A stretch of 64,000 bases of DNA from Bradyrhizobium sp. WBOS07 (GTDB lineage: Bacteria > Pseudomonadota > Alphaproteobacteria > Rhizobiales > Xanthobacteraceae), in contig NZ_CP029008.1 in NCBI RefSeq assembly GCF_024585165.1, positions 5,909,501-5,973,500 of the forward strand. The letters run 5' to 3'. Below, piece after piece: positions 26,346 through 37,742 of the stretch. A model generated the notes under the pieces. That model was not told the origin of the DNA. It was given only the letters and a program-made list of their open reading frames with translations, and did no database searches. Position numbers and translations under genes: made by a program. The first letter of the stretch is position 1. Each line of letters begins with the position of its first letter.

Positions 26346-27287
26346 CTAGCCCCGAAGCCGCGGATTGACGAGGATGTAGGCGATGTCGGCCACGAGGTTC
26401 AGCGTGATGTAGATCGTGGCCGTCACCAGCACCACGCCCTGCACCACGGCATAATCGCGGTTGAACACGGCATCCACGATCAGCTTGCCGAAGCCGGGAA
26501 TGGAGAAGATCTGCTCGGTCAGGACGGCGCCGGACAGCAGGGTGCCGAGCTCGAGCGCGCCGAGGGTGATGACGGGGGTCAGCGCATTGCGCATGGCATG
26601 CTTGAGGATCACCGAGCGCTCCAACAGGCCCTTGGCGCGTGCGGTGCGGACGTAGTCGCTTTCCAGCACCTGAAGCATGGCGCTGCGCGTATGCCGCATC
26701 AGGACAGCGGCAATCGCATTGCCGAGCACGAAGGCCGGCATGATGGTGACCGCCAGGCTGGCGCGCCAGTTCTCTGTGAGCGGCACGTAGCCGGACGCCG
26801 GCAGCCAGCCGAGCTCGATCGAGAACAGGAAGATCAGCATGATCCCGAGCCAGAAGTTCGGCGTCGAGATGCCCCACAGCGCAAACAGGTTCGCGCAATA
26901 GTCCCAGGCCGAACCCTTCTTGACGGCGGCGACGATGCCGGCGGGAATGCCGATCAGGAACGCGATCACGATCGCCATCGAGCCGAGCTGCAGAGTCACC
27001 GGCAACTTCTGCGCGATCAGCTCGCGCACCGGCATCTTGTTGCGCAGCGACTCGCCGAAATCGCCCGCGAGCACGCCCTTGATCCAGTAGACGTATTGGA
27101 CCGGCACGGGCTGATCGAGCCGGTACTGGCGGCGGATCTGCTCGATCACGGCCGGATCGCGCTCTTCGCCCGCCATCACCAGCGCGGGATCGCCCGGCAG
27201 CAATTGCTGTAGCGAGAAGATCAGCACCGAGACGAAGAACAGCGTCGGCACGATCTGCGCAAGGCGGCGGGCGAGGAAGTTCAGCAT
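26346..27287 (-). CDS. Di/oligopeptide ABC transporter permease, DppB/OppB type (system 1)
   Basis: 313 residues, start MLNFLARRLAQIVPTLFFVS, typical of DppB/OppB: an N-terminal membrane helix, then the periplasmic PGDPA segment, and a contact loop near 195 (DYVRTARAKGLLERSVILKH). I chose the ATG at 27287; in-frame sequence upstream is repeat. A palindromic repeat separates it from the binding-protein gene upstream in the operon. It pairs with the DppC-type permease 4 nt downstream. Confidence 0.93.
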   Translation of the reverse strand: MLNFLARRLAQIVPTLFFVSVLIFSLQQLLPGDPALVMAGEERDPAVIEQIRRQYRLDQPVPVQYVYWIKGVLAGDFGESLRNKMPVRELIAQKLPVTLQLGSMAIVIAFLIGIPAGIVAAVKKGSAWDYCANLFALWGISTPNFWLGIMLIFLFSIELGWLPASGYVPLTENWRASLAVTIMPAFVLGNAIAAVLMRHTRSAMLQVLESDYVRTARAKGLLERSVILKHAMRNALTPVITLGALELGTLLSGAVLTEQIFSIPGFGKLIVDAVFNRDYAVVQGVVLVTATIYITLNLVADIAYILVNPRLRG

Positions 27288-27296
27288 GGTCGCACC

Positions 27297-27426
27297 TGTG
27301 TCCGGGGCGCGCCGCAACATGCAATGTTGCACAGCTGAACCGGGACCCGGCTGCCACGGTTCGTCGTCGCCGTGGGTCCCGGTTCTGCGGAGCAGCGCTT
27401 CCGCGCTGCGCCGCGTCCGGGACACG
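27297..27426. repeat. Palindromic repeat, family C, copy 2
   Basis: Runs from TGTGTCCGGGGCGCGCC to GCCGCGTCCGGGACACGG with an inner GGGTCCCGGTTCTGCGGAGC, related to 6918-7058. It fills most of the 157-nt gap between the binding-protein gene and the first permease gene. Confidence 0.8.
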
Positions 27427-27444
27427 GACTGAGTTTCAGATCGA

Positions 27445-28953
27445 TCACTTCAACTTCAGCCCGATCACGCGCACGAGGCCGTCGGGCATCTGCTTGTAGC
27501 CTTCGAGCCTGGTCGTGTGCGCGATGATGATGCGGCGGTGATAGAGGTAGAGCAGCGGCTCCTCCTCCTGCACGAGCTTGGCGAGCGTCTCATAGCTCGC
27601 CTTGCGCTTGGCGGGATCGGTGACCAGCCGCGCGTCCTGCAGCGCCTTGTCGGCCTGAGGGTTGTTCCATGCGCTGTAGTTCTGCGGCGCGTCCTTGTGC
27701 AAGAACACGTAGGAATTGCCGTCGGGGTCGATGCGTCCGCTCCATGCCAGCATGAAGGCCTGATAGTCGCCGGTTTCGGCCTGCTTCAGCGACGTTGCGA
27801 ACTCGGTAACCCGGATCTTCATATCCAAGCCGGCTTCGCTCGCCATGGATTGCACCACTTGGGCCACGGCTTCGGTTTCGGCACCCTTCGGCACCAGAAA
27901 GTCGACGCTGACTGGCGGCGTCACGCCGGCTTCCTTGAGCAGCGCCTTGGCCTTGGCGACATCACGGCTGCGGATGGGAAATGCACCCTGATAATAGGGG
28001 TGATCCGGATTGACCCATTGGTTGCCTGGTTTGAACTCGCCGTTGAACACGACCTGGTTGATCGCCTCGCGGTCGATGGCGAGGTCGAGCGCCTGCCGCA
28101 CCTTGGCGGACTGGCTGAGCGGTCCCTTGGCCTTGTCCTTGCCGATGTTGAGCGTGATGCCCTGATAGCCGAGCTCGATGGCGGTCGCGACCTTCAGCCG
28201 CGAATCCGCGCGCACGTCCTTCAGATCCGTGGCGAGCACGCGCTCGATCAGGTCGAGCCCGCCGGATTTCAGGTTCGCGAGCCGCACGGTGGCATCGACG
28301 ATTGGCTGGAACACGATCTTGTCGATGAAGACGTTGTCCTTATTCCAGTAGTCGGCGAACTTCTCGAACACGATGCGGTCCTGCTGCACCCGCTCGACGA
28401 ATTTGTAGGGGCCGGCGCAGACCGGGCGCAGGCCGAACTTGTCGCCGGCCTCTTTCGCGGCCTTCGGCGACATTATCATGCCGGCACGGTCGGTGAGCTG
28501 GGCGAGCAGCGGCGAGAACGGCGACTTCAGCACCAGCTTGACGGTGAGGGGATCGACCACCTCGATGTGATCGACCGAGGCCAGCTCCGGCTTGCGGAAC
28601 GAGCCGGTGAACGTCAGATGGCGTTCCAGCGAGAACTTGACGGCCTCGGCATCGAGCGGCTCGCCGTCGTGGAATTTCACGCCGGGGCGCAACTTGATGA
28701 CGAGGCCCTTGCCGTCGTCGACGGTCTCGCTCGACAGCGCGAGCTGCGGCACGATGTTGAGCTTCTCGTCGATGTCGAACAGCTTGTCGCAGAAGGCGGA
28801 GAACACGATGCGGCCGACATAGGTGCGCGCCATCGTGGGATCGAGGATATCGGGGTCCTCGGCGAGGCCTATGCGAAGCGTGGTCTGAGCCTGCACGGCT
28901 CCGATCGACAACAGGAGAGCGGCGGCCGTTGCGGCCAGGCGAAACATCTTCAT
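27445..28953 (-). CDS. ABC transporter peptide-binding protein, DppA/OppA family (system 1)
   Basis: 502 residues, SBP_bac_5 family. A signal peptide (start MKMFRLAATAAALLLSIG, cut after about Ala22) is followed by TTLRIGLAEDPDILDP, the usual start of the mature domain. The segment GLVIKLRPGVKFHDGEPLDA near residue 92 is the family signature. The ATG at 28953 gives the signal peptide; the longer in-frame extension is not plausible. It lies 22 nt after the second ATPase gene. It delivers the solute to the permeases encoded downstream. Confidence 0.93.
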   Translation of the reverse strand: MKMFRLAATAAALLLSIGAVQAQTTLRIGLAEDPDILDPTMARTYVGRIVFSAFCDKLFDIDEKLNIVPQLALSSETVDDGKGLVIKLRPGVKFHDGEPLDAEAVKFSLERHLTFTGSFRKPELASVDHIEVVDPLTVKLVLKSPFSPLLAQLTDRAGMIMSPKAAKEAGDKFGLRPVCAGPYKFVERVQQDRIVFEKFADYWNKDNVFIDKIVFQPIVDATVRLANLKSGGLDLIERVLATDLKDVRADSRLKVATAIELGYQGITLNIGKDKAKGPLSQSAKVRQALDLAIDREAINQVVFNGEFKPGNQWVNPDHPYYQGAFPIRSRDVAKAKALLKEAGVTPPVSVDFLVPKGAETEAVAQVVQSMASEAGLDMKIRVTEFATSLKQAETGDYQAFMLAWSGRIDPDGNSYVFLHKDAPQNYSAWNNPQADKALQDARLVTDPAKRKASYETLAKLVQEEEPLLYLYHRRIIIAHTTRLEGYKQMPDGLVRVIGLKLK

Positions 28954-28975
28954 CGGACAATCCCCATTGCTTCGG

Positions 28976-31067
<2,092 letters not shown>

Positions 31068-31071
<4 letters not shown>

Positions 31072-31778
31072 GAGAGTCTTGCGCGGCTTGCGGCGATGCT
31101 GGCGTCGATGACGCTGCGATCGGTGTTGCCGGCCGGGTTCTTTCGCGTCGGCATCGACGCGCGAAAGTGCACCCAGAGCTCGTGGCTGACGCGTTCGAGC
31201 CGTTCGAGCTCGCCGAGCGGGTCGTGATGATCGTCGGCGCGAATGTCCAGCGCCGGCCATTCCTCCTCGCCGTGAATCAGCAGCGCCGCGGATTGCTTGC
31301 CGCGCTTGTCGCCGCCGGCGGCTTCCCCTGCGCGCATCGCCGCGAGCAGGCGGCGCGGGAAGGGCAGGCTGTCATTGGCGAGATAGGTCTTTGCCGTCTC
31401 GGCGAGCACGTCGGCGCCCGCGAGCATGTTGCCGGCGATCGAATATCCGCTGCCCGCGACATGCCCGCACCAGTCGACGCAGTCGCGGCCGGTATGCGCC
31501 GCGATTGCGCCGCTCGCATCCATGATGTGGACCTGCCGGCTTTCGCGGCCCTCGTCCGCCGCGAGCAGCGTTGCGAGCACGTCGTGGACGTTGAGACCCT
31601 CGCGCAGCAGCTTGACCCCGTCGATGCCGTAATAGGGATTGACGAAGGCCTGCGTCGCGATCGCGCCGAGGCCGGCCGCGATATAGGGCACGCGGGCGCC
31701 GACGGCGAAGAACCGGGTCGCGACCGCGATGCCGAACTGGCCGGTGGCAGGATCTTTCGCTATGATCGACCAGGTCAT
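31068..31778 (-). CDS. DUF1028 family protein
   Basis: 236 residues. The start [20 protein letters not shown] and the segment [19 protein letters not shown] near 42 are hallmarks of DUF1028. Family structures are Ntn-hydrolase-like as far as I recall, but no reaction is established. A ribosome-proximal ATG at 31778 was chosen; an upstream extension reads through the GGT gene and is not real. It begins 10 nt after the GGT-like gene and overlaps the DppD-type gene by 4 nt. Its place between a GGT-like enzyme and a peptide importer suggests peptide or amide hydrolysis. Confidence 0.85.
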
Positions 31779-31788
31779 GTGCTGCCTA

Positions 31789-33594
31789 TCAGCGTCCCGC
31801 GGCGTAACCTTGCATGCCGCGCGGATTGGCGGCGGCGCGCCGGCGTGGTCCGACACGCGAGGCCGCGGTGAGGCGGCCTTCGGACCAGTCGGGGCCGACC
31901 TCGACGATGTGCCCGCGCTCGCGCAGGTTCGCGATCGTCGCCTTGGGCACGCGGTTCTCGACCACGAGCACGCCGGGGCGCGCGGTGCGCGGCCAGAACG
32001 AGATCGGGAAATGCTCGGAGTGCCAGGCCGGCGCGTCGATGGCTTCCTGGAGATTGAGATTGCAATGAACGTGGCGCAAGAAGAACTGGGTGATCCACTG
32101 ATCCTGTTGATCGCCGCCGGGCGAGCCCCAGGCGAGGTAAGGCTCGCCGTCGCGCAGCGCCATGCTCGGCGACAGCGTCGTGCGCGGCCGCTTGCCGGGC
32201 GCCAGCGAACTCGGCTGGTTCTCTTCCAGATCGAACATCTGGGCGCGGCTGCCGAGGCAGAAACCCAATTCGGGAATGACGGGCGAGGATTGCAGCCAGC
32301 CACCGGACGGCGTCGACGACACCATGTTGCCGGCCTTATCGATGATGTCGAAATGCACGGTGTCGCCGCGCACCTCGCCGAAGCGCCCCACGGTCGGCTC
32401 GCCGGCGCCTAAAGCGCCAACGGCCTCGCGTTGGCCTTCTGCGCGGCGCAGCTTGACCTCGCCGCCGAAACCCTCGACCGCGCCGGGCCGGAGATCGAGC
32501 GAAGCCTTCTCGGTCACGAGCTTGCGGCGCTCGTCGTTATATGCATCCGACAGCAGCGTCCCGATCGGGATCTCGCTGAATTTCGGATCGCCATAGAACT
32601 TCTCGCGGTCGGCGAAGGCGAGCTTGGCGCATTCGATCTGCAGATGGATGAACTCCGGCCCGGTCGGATCGAGCCCGTCGAGCGCAAAGCCCTTCAGGAG
32701 CGCCAGCTGCTGCAGCGTCACCGGGCCCTGGCTCCAGACGCCGGCCTTGCACACGGTGTAGCGGCCATAATCGTAGGTGAGCGGCGCCTCGATGGTCGGC
32801 TGCCAGCACGCCATGTCGTCGGCGGACAGCACGCCGCGATGCGGCGAGCCGCTGACGTCCATCACCTCCTGGGTCCGGCAGAACTTGTCGATGGCTTCGG
32901 CGACGAAACCTTGCGACCAGGCTTTGCGCGCGCGCTCGATCTCGGCGTCGCGGCCACCGCCACCGCTTTCCGCTTCGCTCAGGATCCGGGCGTAGGTCGC
33001 GGCCAGTGTCTTGTTGGTGAACAGTGTGCCGGGCCTCGGCACCTCGCCGTTCGGCAGGTAGACGGCGGCGGAGGTCGGCCAATGCTTGCGGAACAATTGC
33101 TCGACGGTCTGGATCGTGGCGCAGGCGCGCTCCACCAGCGGGTAGCCATCACGCGCATAGGAGATCGCCGGCTCCAGCACGTCGCGCACGCGCATCGTGC
33201 CGTAGTCGCGCAAGAGCATCATCCAGGATTCGAACGTGCCGGGGACGCAGGCGGCGAGCAGGCCCGTGCCCGGCACCATGTCGAGGCCCTCGCTCCTGTA
33301 GTGCGCGATGGTGGCGCGTGCCGGCGCCGGGCCCTGGCCGCAGATCACCTCGGTGCGGCCGCGCTTCACGTCGTGCACGATGACGGGCACGTCGCCGCCG
33401 GGGCCGTTCAGATGCGGCTCGACCACCTGGAGCGTGAAGGCGGTGGCGACGCCGGCGTCGAAGGCGTTGCCGCCCTTTTCGAGGATGGCCATGCCGATTG
33501 CGGTCGCGATCCAGTGCGTGGTGGCGACGACCCCGAACGTGCCCTCGATCTCGGGGCGCGTCGTAAAGGGATCTGGGTTGACGTTGCTGGCCAT
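31789..33594 (-). CDS. Gamma-glutamyltransferase-like Ntn hydrolase (YwrD-type), probably cytosolic
   Basis: 601 residues of the GGT family, which mature by self-cleavage before a threonine. That residue should be Thr412 in GDTVHFDIIDKAGNM; downstream GSRAQMFDL and GKRPRTTLSPSM match the small subunit. Early motifs ATTHWIATAIGMAILEKGGNAFDA and HLNGPGGD are present. No signal peptide is visible (MASNVNPDPF...), unlike exported GGTs. It may process gamma-glutamyl or other peptides taken up by the flanking importers. It is between the two transporter systems, 81 nt after system 2 and 10 nt before DUF1028. Confidence 0.88.
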   Translation of the reverse strand: MASNVNPDPFTTRPEIEGTFGVVATTHWIATAIGMAILEKGGNAFDAGVATAFTLQVVEPHLNGPGGDVPVIVHDVKRGRTEVICGQGPAPARATIAHYRSEGLDMVPGTGLLAACVPGTFESWMMLLRDYGTMRVRDVLEPAISYARDGYPLVERACATIQTVEQLFRKHWPTSAAVYLPNGEVPRPGTLFTNKTLAATYARILSEAESGGGGRDAEIERARKAWSQGFVAEAIDKFCRTQEVMDVSGSPHRGVLSADDMACWQPTIEAPLTYDYGRYTVCKAGVWSQGPVTLQQLALLKGFALDGLDPTGPEFIHLQIECAKLAFADREKFYGDPKFSEIPIGTLLSDAYNDERRKLVTEKASLDLRPGAVEGFGGEVKLRRAEGQREAVGALGAGEPTVGRFGEVRGDTVHFDIIDKAGNMVSSTPSGGWLQSSPVIPELGFCLGSRAQMFDLEENQPSSLAPGKRPRTTLSPSMALRDGEPYLAWGSPGGDQQDQWITQFFLRHVHCNLNLQEAIDAPAWHSEHFPISFWPRTARPGVLVVENRVPKATIANLRERGHIVEVGPDWSEGRLTAASRVGPRRRAAANPRGMQGYAAGR

Positions 33595-33675
33595 CGATTA
33601 CCTCACTTGCGGCGCGCGCAATTGATCACAGGGACGGGCCGCCGCCAAATGCGCAGGCTGCATGGCACGCGCGCG

Positions 33676-34665
33676 TCACGCCGGGACCGGTGCGGTGTTG
33701 ACCGCATGGCAGGCGACGCCGCCGATCAGTTCCGGAGCCTCCTTGCGGCAGAGATTGAACGCCAGCGGGCAGCGCGGATTGAATGCGCAGCCGGAGGGCG
33801 GGTTGATCGGGTTCGGGATCTCGCCTTTCACCGGAATGCGCTGGCGGCCGCTCATGGCAAGGTCGGGCACGGCGCCCAGCAGCATCTTGGTGTAGGGCAT
33901 GCGCGGATTGGCGAACAGCTCTCGTCCCTCGGCGATCTCGACGATGCGGCCGAGATACATCACGCCGACGCGGCTCGCCATGTGGCGGACCACGGCGAGG
34001 TTGTGGCTGATGAACATGTAGGTCAGGCCGAACTTGTCCTGGAGGTCGCGCATCAGGTTGAGGATCTGCGCCTGCACCGAGACGTCGAGCGCCGAAGTCG
34101 GCTCGTCGCAGACGATGAACTCGGCGTCGGAAGCGAGCGCCCGCGCAATCGCGATGCGCTGACGCTGGCCGCCCGAGAATTCGTGCGGAAACTTCAGCCG
34201 GTCGTCGGGATGCAGGCCGACCAGCGTGAGCAGCTCGGCGACGCGAGCCCGGATGTCGCGCTCGCCCTGGATCAGGTCGAAGGCGCGGATCGGCTCGGAG
34301 ATGATGGCGTCGACGCGGAAGCGCGGGTTCAGGCTGGCATAGGGATCCTGGAAGATCATCTGGATGCGGCGGCGCAGCTTCCGCCGCGCCGGCGCCTGCC
34401 GCGGATCGGTCATCGAGACGCCGTCGATCAGGACGTCGCCGGCGCTCGGCGGCAGCAGCCCGACGACCATCCGCGCCACTGTGGTCTTGCCCGAGCCGGA
34501 CTCGCCGACCAGCGCAAACGTCTCACCCTTCCTGATGTCGAAGGTGACGTGGTCGACCGCCTTGAGATATTCGAGGTGCCCGCCCTCGAGCACGCGGTTT
34601 AGCCAGGGCTTCGAGACGTCGAACACCCGGCGCAGATTTGTGGCCTGAACGAAGGGGGTGCTCAT
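33676..34665 (-). CDS. Peptide ABC transporter ATPase, DppF/OppF type (system 2)
   Basis: 329 residues with an N-terminal extension typical of DppF/OppF (VFDVSKPWLNRVLEGG). Walker A GESGSGKTT near 55, signature [15 protein letters not shown] near 162, Walker B FIVCDEPTSALD near 185 and cysteine-bearing C-terminus (AFNPRCPLAFNLC near 295). It overlaps the DppD-type gene by 4 nt. Distinct enough from the system 1 homologue that the two systems are not recent duplicates. Confidence 0.93.
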   Translation of the reverse strand: MSTPFVQATNLRRVFDVSKPWLNRVLEGGHLEYLKAVDHVTFDIRKGETFALVGESGSGKTTVARMVVGLLPPSAGDVLIDGVSMTDPRQAPARRKLRRRIQMIFQDPYASLNPRFRVDAIISEPIRAFDLIQGERDIRARVAELLTLVGLHPDDRLKFPHEFSGGQRQRIAIARALASDAEFIVCDEPTSALDVSVQAQILNLMRDLQDKFGLTYMFISHNLAVVRHMASRVGVMYLGRIVEIAEGRELFANPRMPYTKMLLGAVPDLAMSGRQRIPVKGEIPNPINPPSGCAFNPRCPLAFNLCRKEAPELIGGVACHAVNTAPVPA

Positions 34666-35648
34666 GCCGCGCTCTCCGCCGGCACGTTGTCGTAGAGGTG
34701 GCAGGCGACCGATTGCGTGCCGCGCGGCAGCGGCTCCGGCCGCTCGACCCGGCAGCGGTCGAAGGCGAACGCGCAGCGCGGATTGAACGAACAGCCGCGC
34801 GGGATCGCTGAGAGGCGCGGCATCGAACCGGGGATCTGCTGGAGGCGCTTGTCGTCGCCGGCCAGCGTCGGAATCGCGCCCATCAAGCCCTTGGCGTAGG
34901 GGTGCAGCGGATTTCTGACGACATCCTGCACCGGACCGATCTCGGCGACGCGGCCGGCATACATCACCGCGACGCGGTCCGAGGTCTCCGCGATCACGCC
35001 CATGTCGTGCGTCACCAGCATCACGGCGGTGCCGTGGTCGCGGCCGAGCCGCTTGATCAGCGAGATGATCTGCGCCTGCACGGAGACGTCGAGCGCGGTG
35101 GTCGGCTCGTCGGCGATGATCAGCTCGGGCTCGGCGCAGATCGCGAGCGCGATCACCACGCGCTGACGCATGCCGCCGGAGAATTCGTGCGGATAGCCGT
35201 CGATGCGCCTGTCCGGCGCGGGAATGCCGACCTCGGCGAGCAGGTCGATGGCGCGGCGGCGGGCGGCGGATTCGGACAGGTCCAGATGGGTCCTGATCGT
35301 CTCCACGATCTGGTCGCCGACCCGGTACAGCGGATTGAGCGAGGTGAGGGGGTCCTGGAAGATCATGCCGATCCGCTTGCCCCGGATGCGGCGCATCTGT
35401 TCCGGCGGCAGATGGTCGATGCGCTGGCCGGCAAGACGAATCTCGCCGCCGGCGATGCGGCCGGGGGGATCGATCAGGCCGATCACGGCGAGGCCGGTGA
35501 CGGATTTGCCGGCGCCGGATTCGCCGACCACGCCCAGCACCTCGCCCTTGGCGATGTCGAAGGAGGCGCCGTCGATGGCGCGCAGCGTGCCGCGGCGGGA
35601 GGCGAACTCCACCTGGAGGTTGCGCACGGAGAGGATTGGTTCGGTCAT
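34662..35648 (-). CDS. Peptide ABC transporter ATPase, DppD/OppD type (system 2)
   Basis: 328 residues. Walker A GESGAGKS near 40, signature [15 protein letters not shown] near 155, Walker [13 protein letters not shown] near 178, C-terminal FNPRCAFAFDRC near 290. ATP hydrolysis with its partner drives uptake through the DppB/DppC pair encoded just upstream. Coupled to the next gene by an ATGA overlap and 28 nt from the permease gene. Confidence 0.93.
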   Translation of the reverse strand: MTEPILSVRNLQVEFASRRGTLRAIDGASFDIAKGEVLGVVGESGAGKSVTGLAVIGLIDPPGRIAGGEIRLAGQRIDHLPPEQMRRIRGKRIGMIFQDPLTSLNPLYRVGDQIVETIRTHLDLSESAARRRAIDLLAEVGIPAPDRRIDGYPHEFSGGMRQRVVIALAICAEPELIIADEPTTALDVSVQAQIISLIKRLGRDHGTAVMLVTHDMGVIAETSDRVAVMYAGRVAEIGPVQDVVRNPLHPYAKGLMGAIPTLAGDDKRLQQIPGSMPRLSAIPRGCSFNPRCAFAFDRCRVERPEPLPRGTQSVACHLYDNVPAESAA

Positions 35649-35676
35649 GAGCGAGGCGGACTCATCGAAATGTTGC

Positions 35677-36648
35677 TCATCGGAGTTTCGGATTGAGCGC
35701 GTCGCGCAGCCAGTCGCCCAGCAAATTGATCGACAGGATCAGTCCGGCGAGCGCCAGGCCCGGGAAGGCGACGATCCACCATTCGCCGGCGAACAGGTAG
35801 TTGTTGCCGATGCGGATCAAGGTGCCGAGCGAAGGCATCGTGTCGGGCAGGCCGACGCCGAGGAAGGACAGCGTCGCCTCGGTGATGATGGCGAGCGCCA
35901 GGTTGATGGTGGCGATGACCAGGATCGGGCCCATTGTGTTGGGCAGCACGTGGCGCAGCATGATCGTCGGTGCGGGCAGGCCGATCAGCTGCGCGGCAGC
36001 CACGTAATCCTTGTTCTTCTCGACCATCACGGAGCCGCGCACCGTTCGGGCATACCCCACCCAGAAACTCAGACCGATCGAGATCACCAGCACCACCAGC
36101 ATGCTGGTGGCATCCAGCCGGTTGCCGAAGATGGATTTGGCGATGCCGTTGACCAGCAGCGCGATCAGAATGGCGGGAAAGGTGAGCTGCACGTCGGCGA
36201 TCCGCATGATCACGCCGTCGACCGCGCCGCCGAAATAGCCGGCGATCAGGCCGAGCGCGATGCCGAGCGCGCCGGCGAAGATCACGCCGGCGACGCCCAC
36301 CGCGAGCGAGATGCGCATCCCATAGAGGATGGCGGAGAATACGTCGCGGCCCTGCTCGTCGGTGCCGAGCAGGAATGGGCTCTGGCCGTCGGCGGTCCAG
36401 AGCGGCGAGATGCGCGAGTTCATCAACTGGAGCTGCGCCGGATCGAACGGGTTCTGCACCGCGAGCGCGGATGCAAAGATCGCGAGCAGGAAGAACAGCA
36501 CGGTGATGGCCGCCGCCACCATGGTCAGCTTGGAACGGCGGAACGAATAGAAGATGTCGCTGTCGAGCGCGCGGCTCAGCCAGCTGCGGCCGACATGGGC
36601 GGGCGGCGTGCTCTGCTCGTCGGGATTGGAGGCGGCTGCGTCGGACAT
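35677..36648 (-). CDS. Peptide ABC transporter permease, DppC/OppC type (system 2)
   Basis: 323 residues. A 45-residue hydrophilic N-terminus precedes the first membrane helix (LTMVAAAITVLFFLLAIFASAL). A long periplasmic loop with FLLGTDEQGRDVFSAILYG near 100 and the contact loop KDYVAAAQLIGLPAPTIMLRH near 220 identify DppC/OppC. The ATG at 36648 was preferred to a much longer upstream reading frame that lies inside the dppB-type gene. It follows that gene by 11 nt. Confidence 0.93.
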   Translation of the reverse strand: MSDAAASNPDEQSTPPAHVGRSWLSRALDSDIFYSFRRSKLTMVAAAITVLFFLLAIFASALAVQNPFDPAQLQLMNSRISPLWTADGQSPFLLGTDEQGRDVFSAILYGMRISLAVGVAGVIFAGALGIALGLIAGYFGGAVDGVIMRIADVQLTFPAILIALLVNGIAKSIFGNRLDATSMLVVLVISIGLSFWVGYARTVRGSVMVEKNKDYVAAAQLIGLPAPTIMLRHVLPNTMGPILVIATINLALAIITEATLSFLGVGLPDTMPSLGTLIRIGNNYLFAGEWWIVAFPGLALAGLILSINLLGDWLRDALNPKLR

Positions 36649-36659
36649 GCGGAGCTGCC

Positions 36660-37640
36660 TTATGTGGCGCGGCCGACGGTCGCGCGCAGGCGCGGATCGA
36701 CCACGGTGTAGAGGATGTCGACCACCAGGTTGATGGTGACGAAGATCAGCGAAACCATCAGCAGGTAGGCGGCCATGATCGGGATGTCGACGTTTTGCAC
36801 GGCCTGCACGAACAGAAGTCCCATGCCCGGCCATTGGAATACGGTTTCGGTGATGATCGAAAATGCAATAACCGAGCCAAACTGGAGTCCGGCCACCGTG
36901 ATCACGGGAATCAGCGTATTCTTCAGCGCGTGGCCGAAATGGATGGCGCGGGTGGTCAACCCCCGGGCACGGGCGAAGCGGATATAGTCGGTTCGCAGCA
37001 CCTCCAGCATCTCCGCCCGCACCAGCCGCATGATCAAGGTCATCTGAAACAGGCCGAGGGTGATCGAGGGCATGATCAATGCCTTCAGTCCCGACAGCGT
37101 GAGCAGGCCCGTGCTCCACCAGCCGAGCTTGACCACCTCGCCGCGGCCGAACGAAGGCAACCAGCCCAATGTCACGGCGAACAGGTAGATCAGCAGAATG
37201 CCGATCAGGAAAGTCGGCAACGAGATGCCGACAAGCGAAACCGCCTGGAACAGCTTGGCAAGCAAGGTGTCGCGCCTGAGCGCCGAATAGACCCCCATCA
37301 GAATCCCGAACACCATTGCAAAGACGGTGGCGCAGATCGCCAGTTCCAGCGTGGCGGGCATGCGCTCCATCAACAAAGTCGAGACCGGCTGGCGGAACTG
37401 ATAGGAGACGCCGAATTTGAACTGCGCGGCGTCGGCGAAATAGCGCACGAACTGCACCGGCACGGGATCGTCGAGGCCGAGCGATTTACGCACGATTTCG
37501 CGTTCGGCCGCCGAGGTGTCGATCGAGACGATCTGGTTGACGGGGTCGCCGGCGAAACGGAACATCGAGAAGGCTATGATGCCCACGGCGAACATGACGC
37601 CGATGGCCTGAACCGCGCGGCGAAGCGTGAAAGCGAGCAT
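36660..37640 (-). CDS. Peptide ABC transporter permease, DppB/OppB type (system 2)
   Basis: About 326 residues, start MLAFTLRRAVQAIGVMFAVG. The first helix, the periplasmic segment with GDPVNQIV, and the contact loop DYIRFARARGLTTRAIHFGH near 210 are typical. A GTG at 37649 could add three residues; AGGA sites serve either start imperfectly. The gap of 102 nt to the binding-protein gene upstream contains a hairpin with a U-rich tail, so the permease may be expressed at a lower level than the binding protein. Confidence 0.92.
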   Translation of the reverse strand: MLAFTLRRAVQAIGVMFAVGIIAFSMFRFAGDPVNQIVSIDTSAAEREIVRKSLGLDDPVPVQFVRYFADAAQFKFGVSYQFRQPVSTLLMERMPATLELAICATVFAMVFGILMGVYSALRRDTLLAKLFQAVSLVGISLPTFLIGILLIYLFAVTLGWLPSFGRGEVVKLGWWSTGLLTLSGLKALIMPSITLGLFQMTLIMRLVRAEMLEVLRTDYIRFARARGLTTRAIHFGHALKNTLIPVITVAGLQFGSVIAFSIITETVFQWPGMGLLFVQAVQNVDIPIMAAYLLMVSLIFVTINLVVDILYTVVDPRLRATVGRAT

Positions 37641-37686
37641 GCCTTCCACTATCCTTGGGTGCGTGCGGCCGACGATTTTGTCAGCC

Positions 37687-37726
37687 GGAAAAAGGAAAGG
37701 TCCCGGCCGCCTGGTGCGCCGGGACC
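37687..37726 (-). terminator. Intrinsic terminator/attenuator between binding-protein and permease genes (system 2)
   Basis: On the minus strand, GGTCCCGGC pairs with GCCGGGACC (37726-37718 with 37707-37699), a perfect 9-bp stem with a 10-nt loop, followed by TTTCCTTTTT. It starts 17 nt after the binding-protein stop. Position suggests partial termination so that the binding protein exceeds the membrane parts. Confidence 0.8.
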
Positions 37727-37742
37727 TCGTGTTCGACTGACG

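Noticed and set aside
31779..32303. Extended N-terminus for the DUF1028 protein
   Set aside because: The added 175 residues lie inside the GGT-like gene and are arginine/serine-rich; the family begins at the ATG at 31778.
32431..34602. 723-codon plus-strand frame opposite GGT and the DppF-type ATPase
   Set aside because: It spans two well-recognised minus-strand genes and shows no domain.
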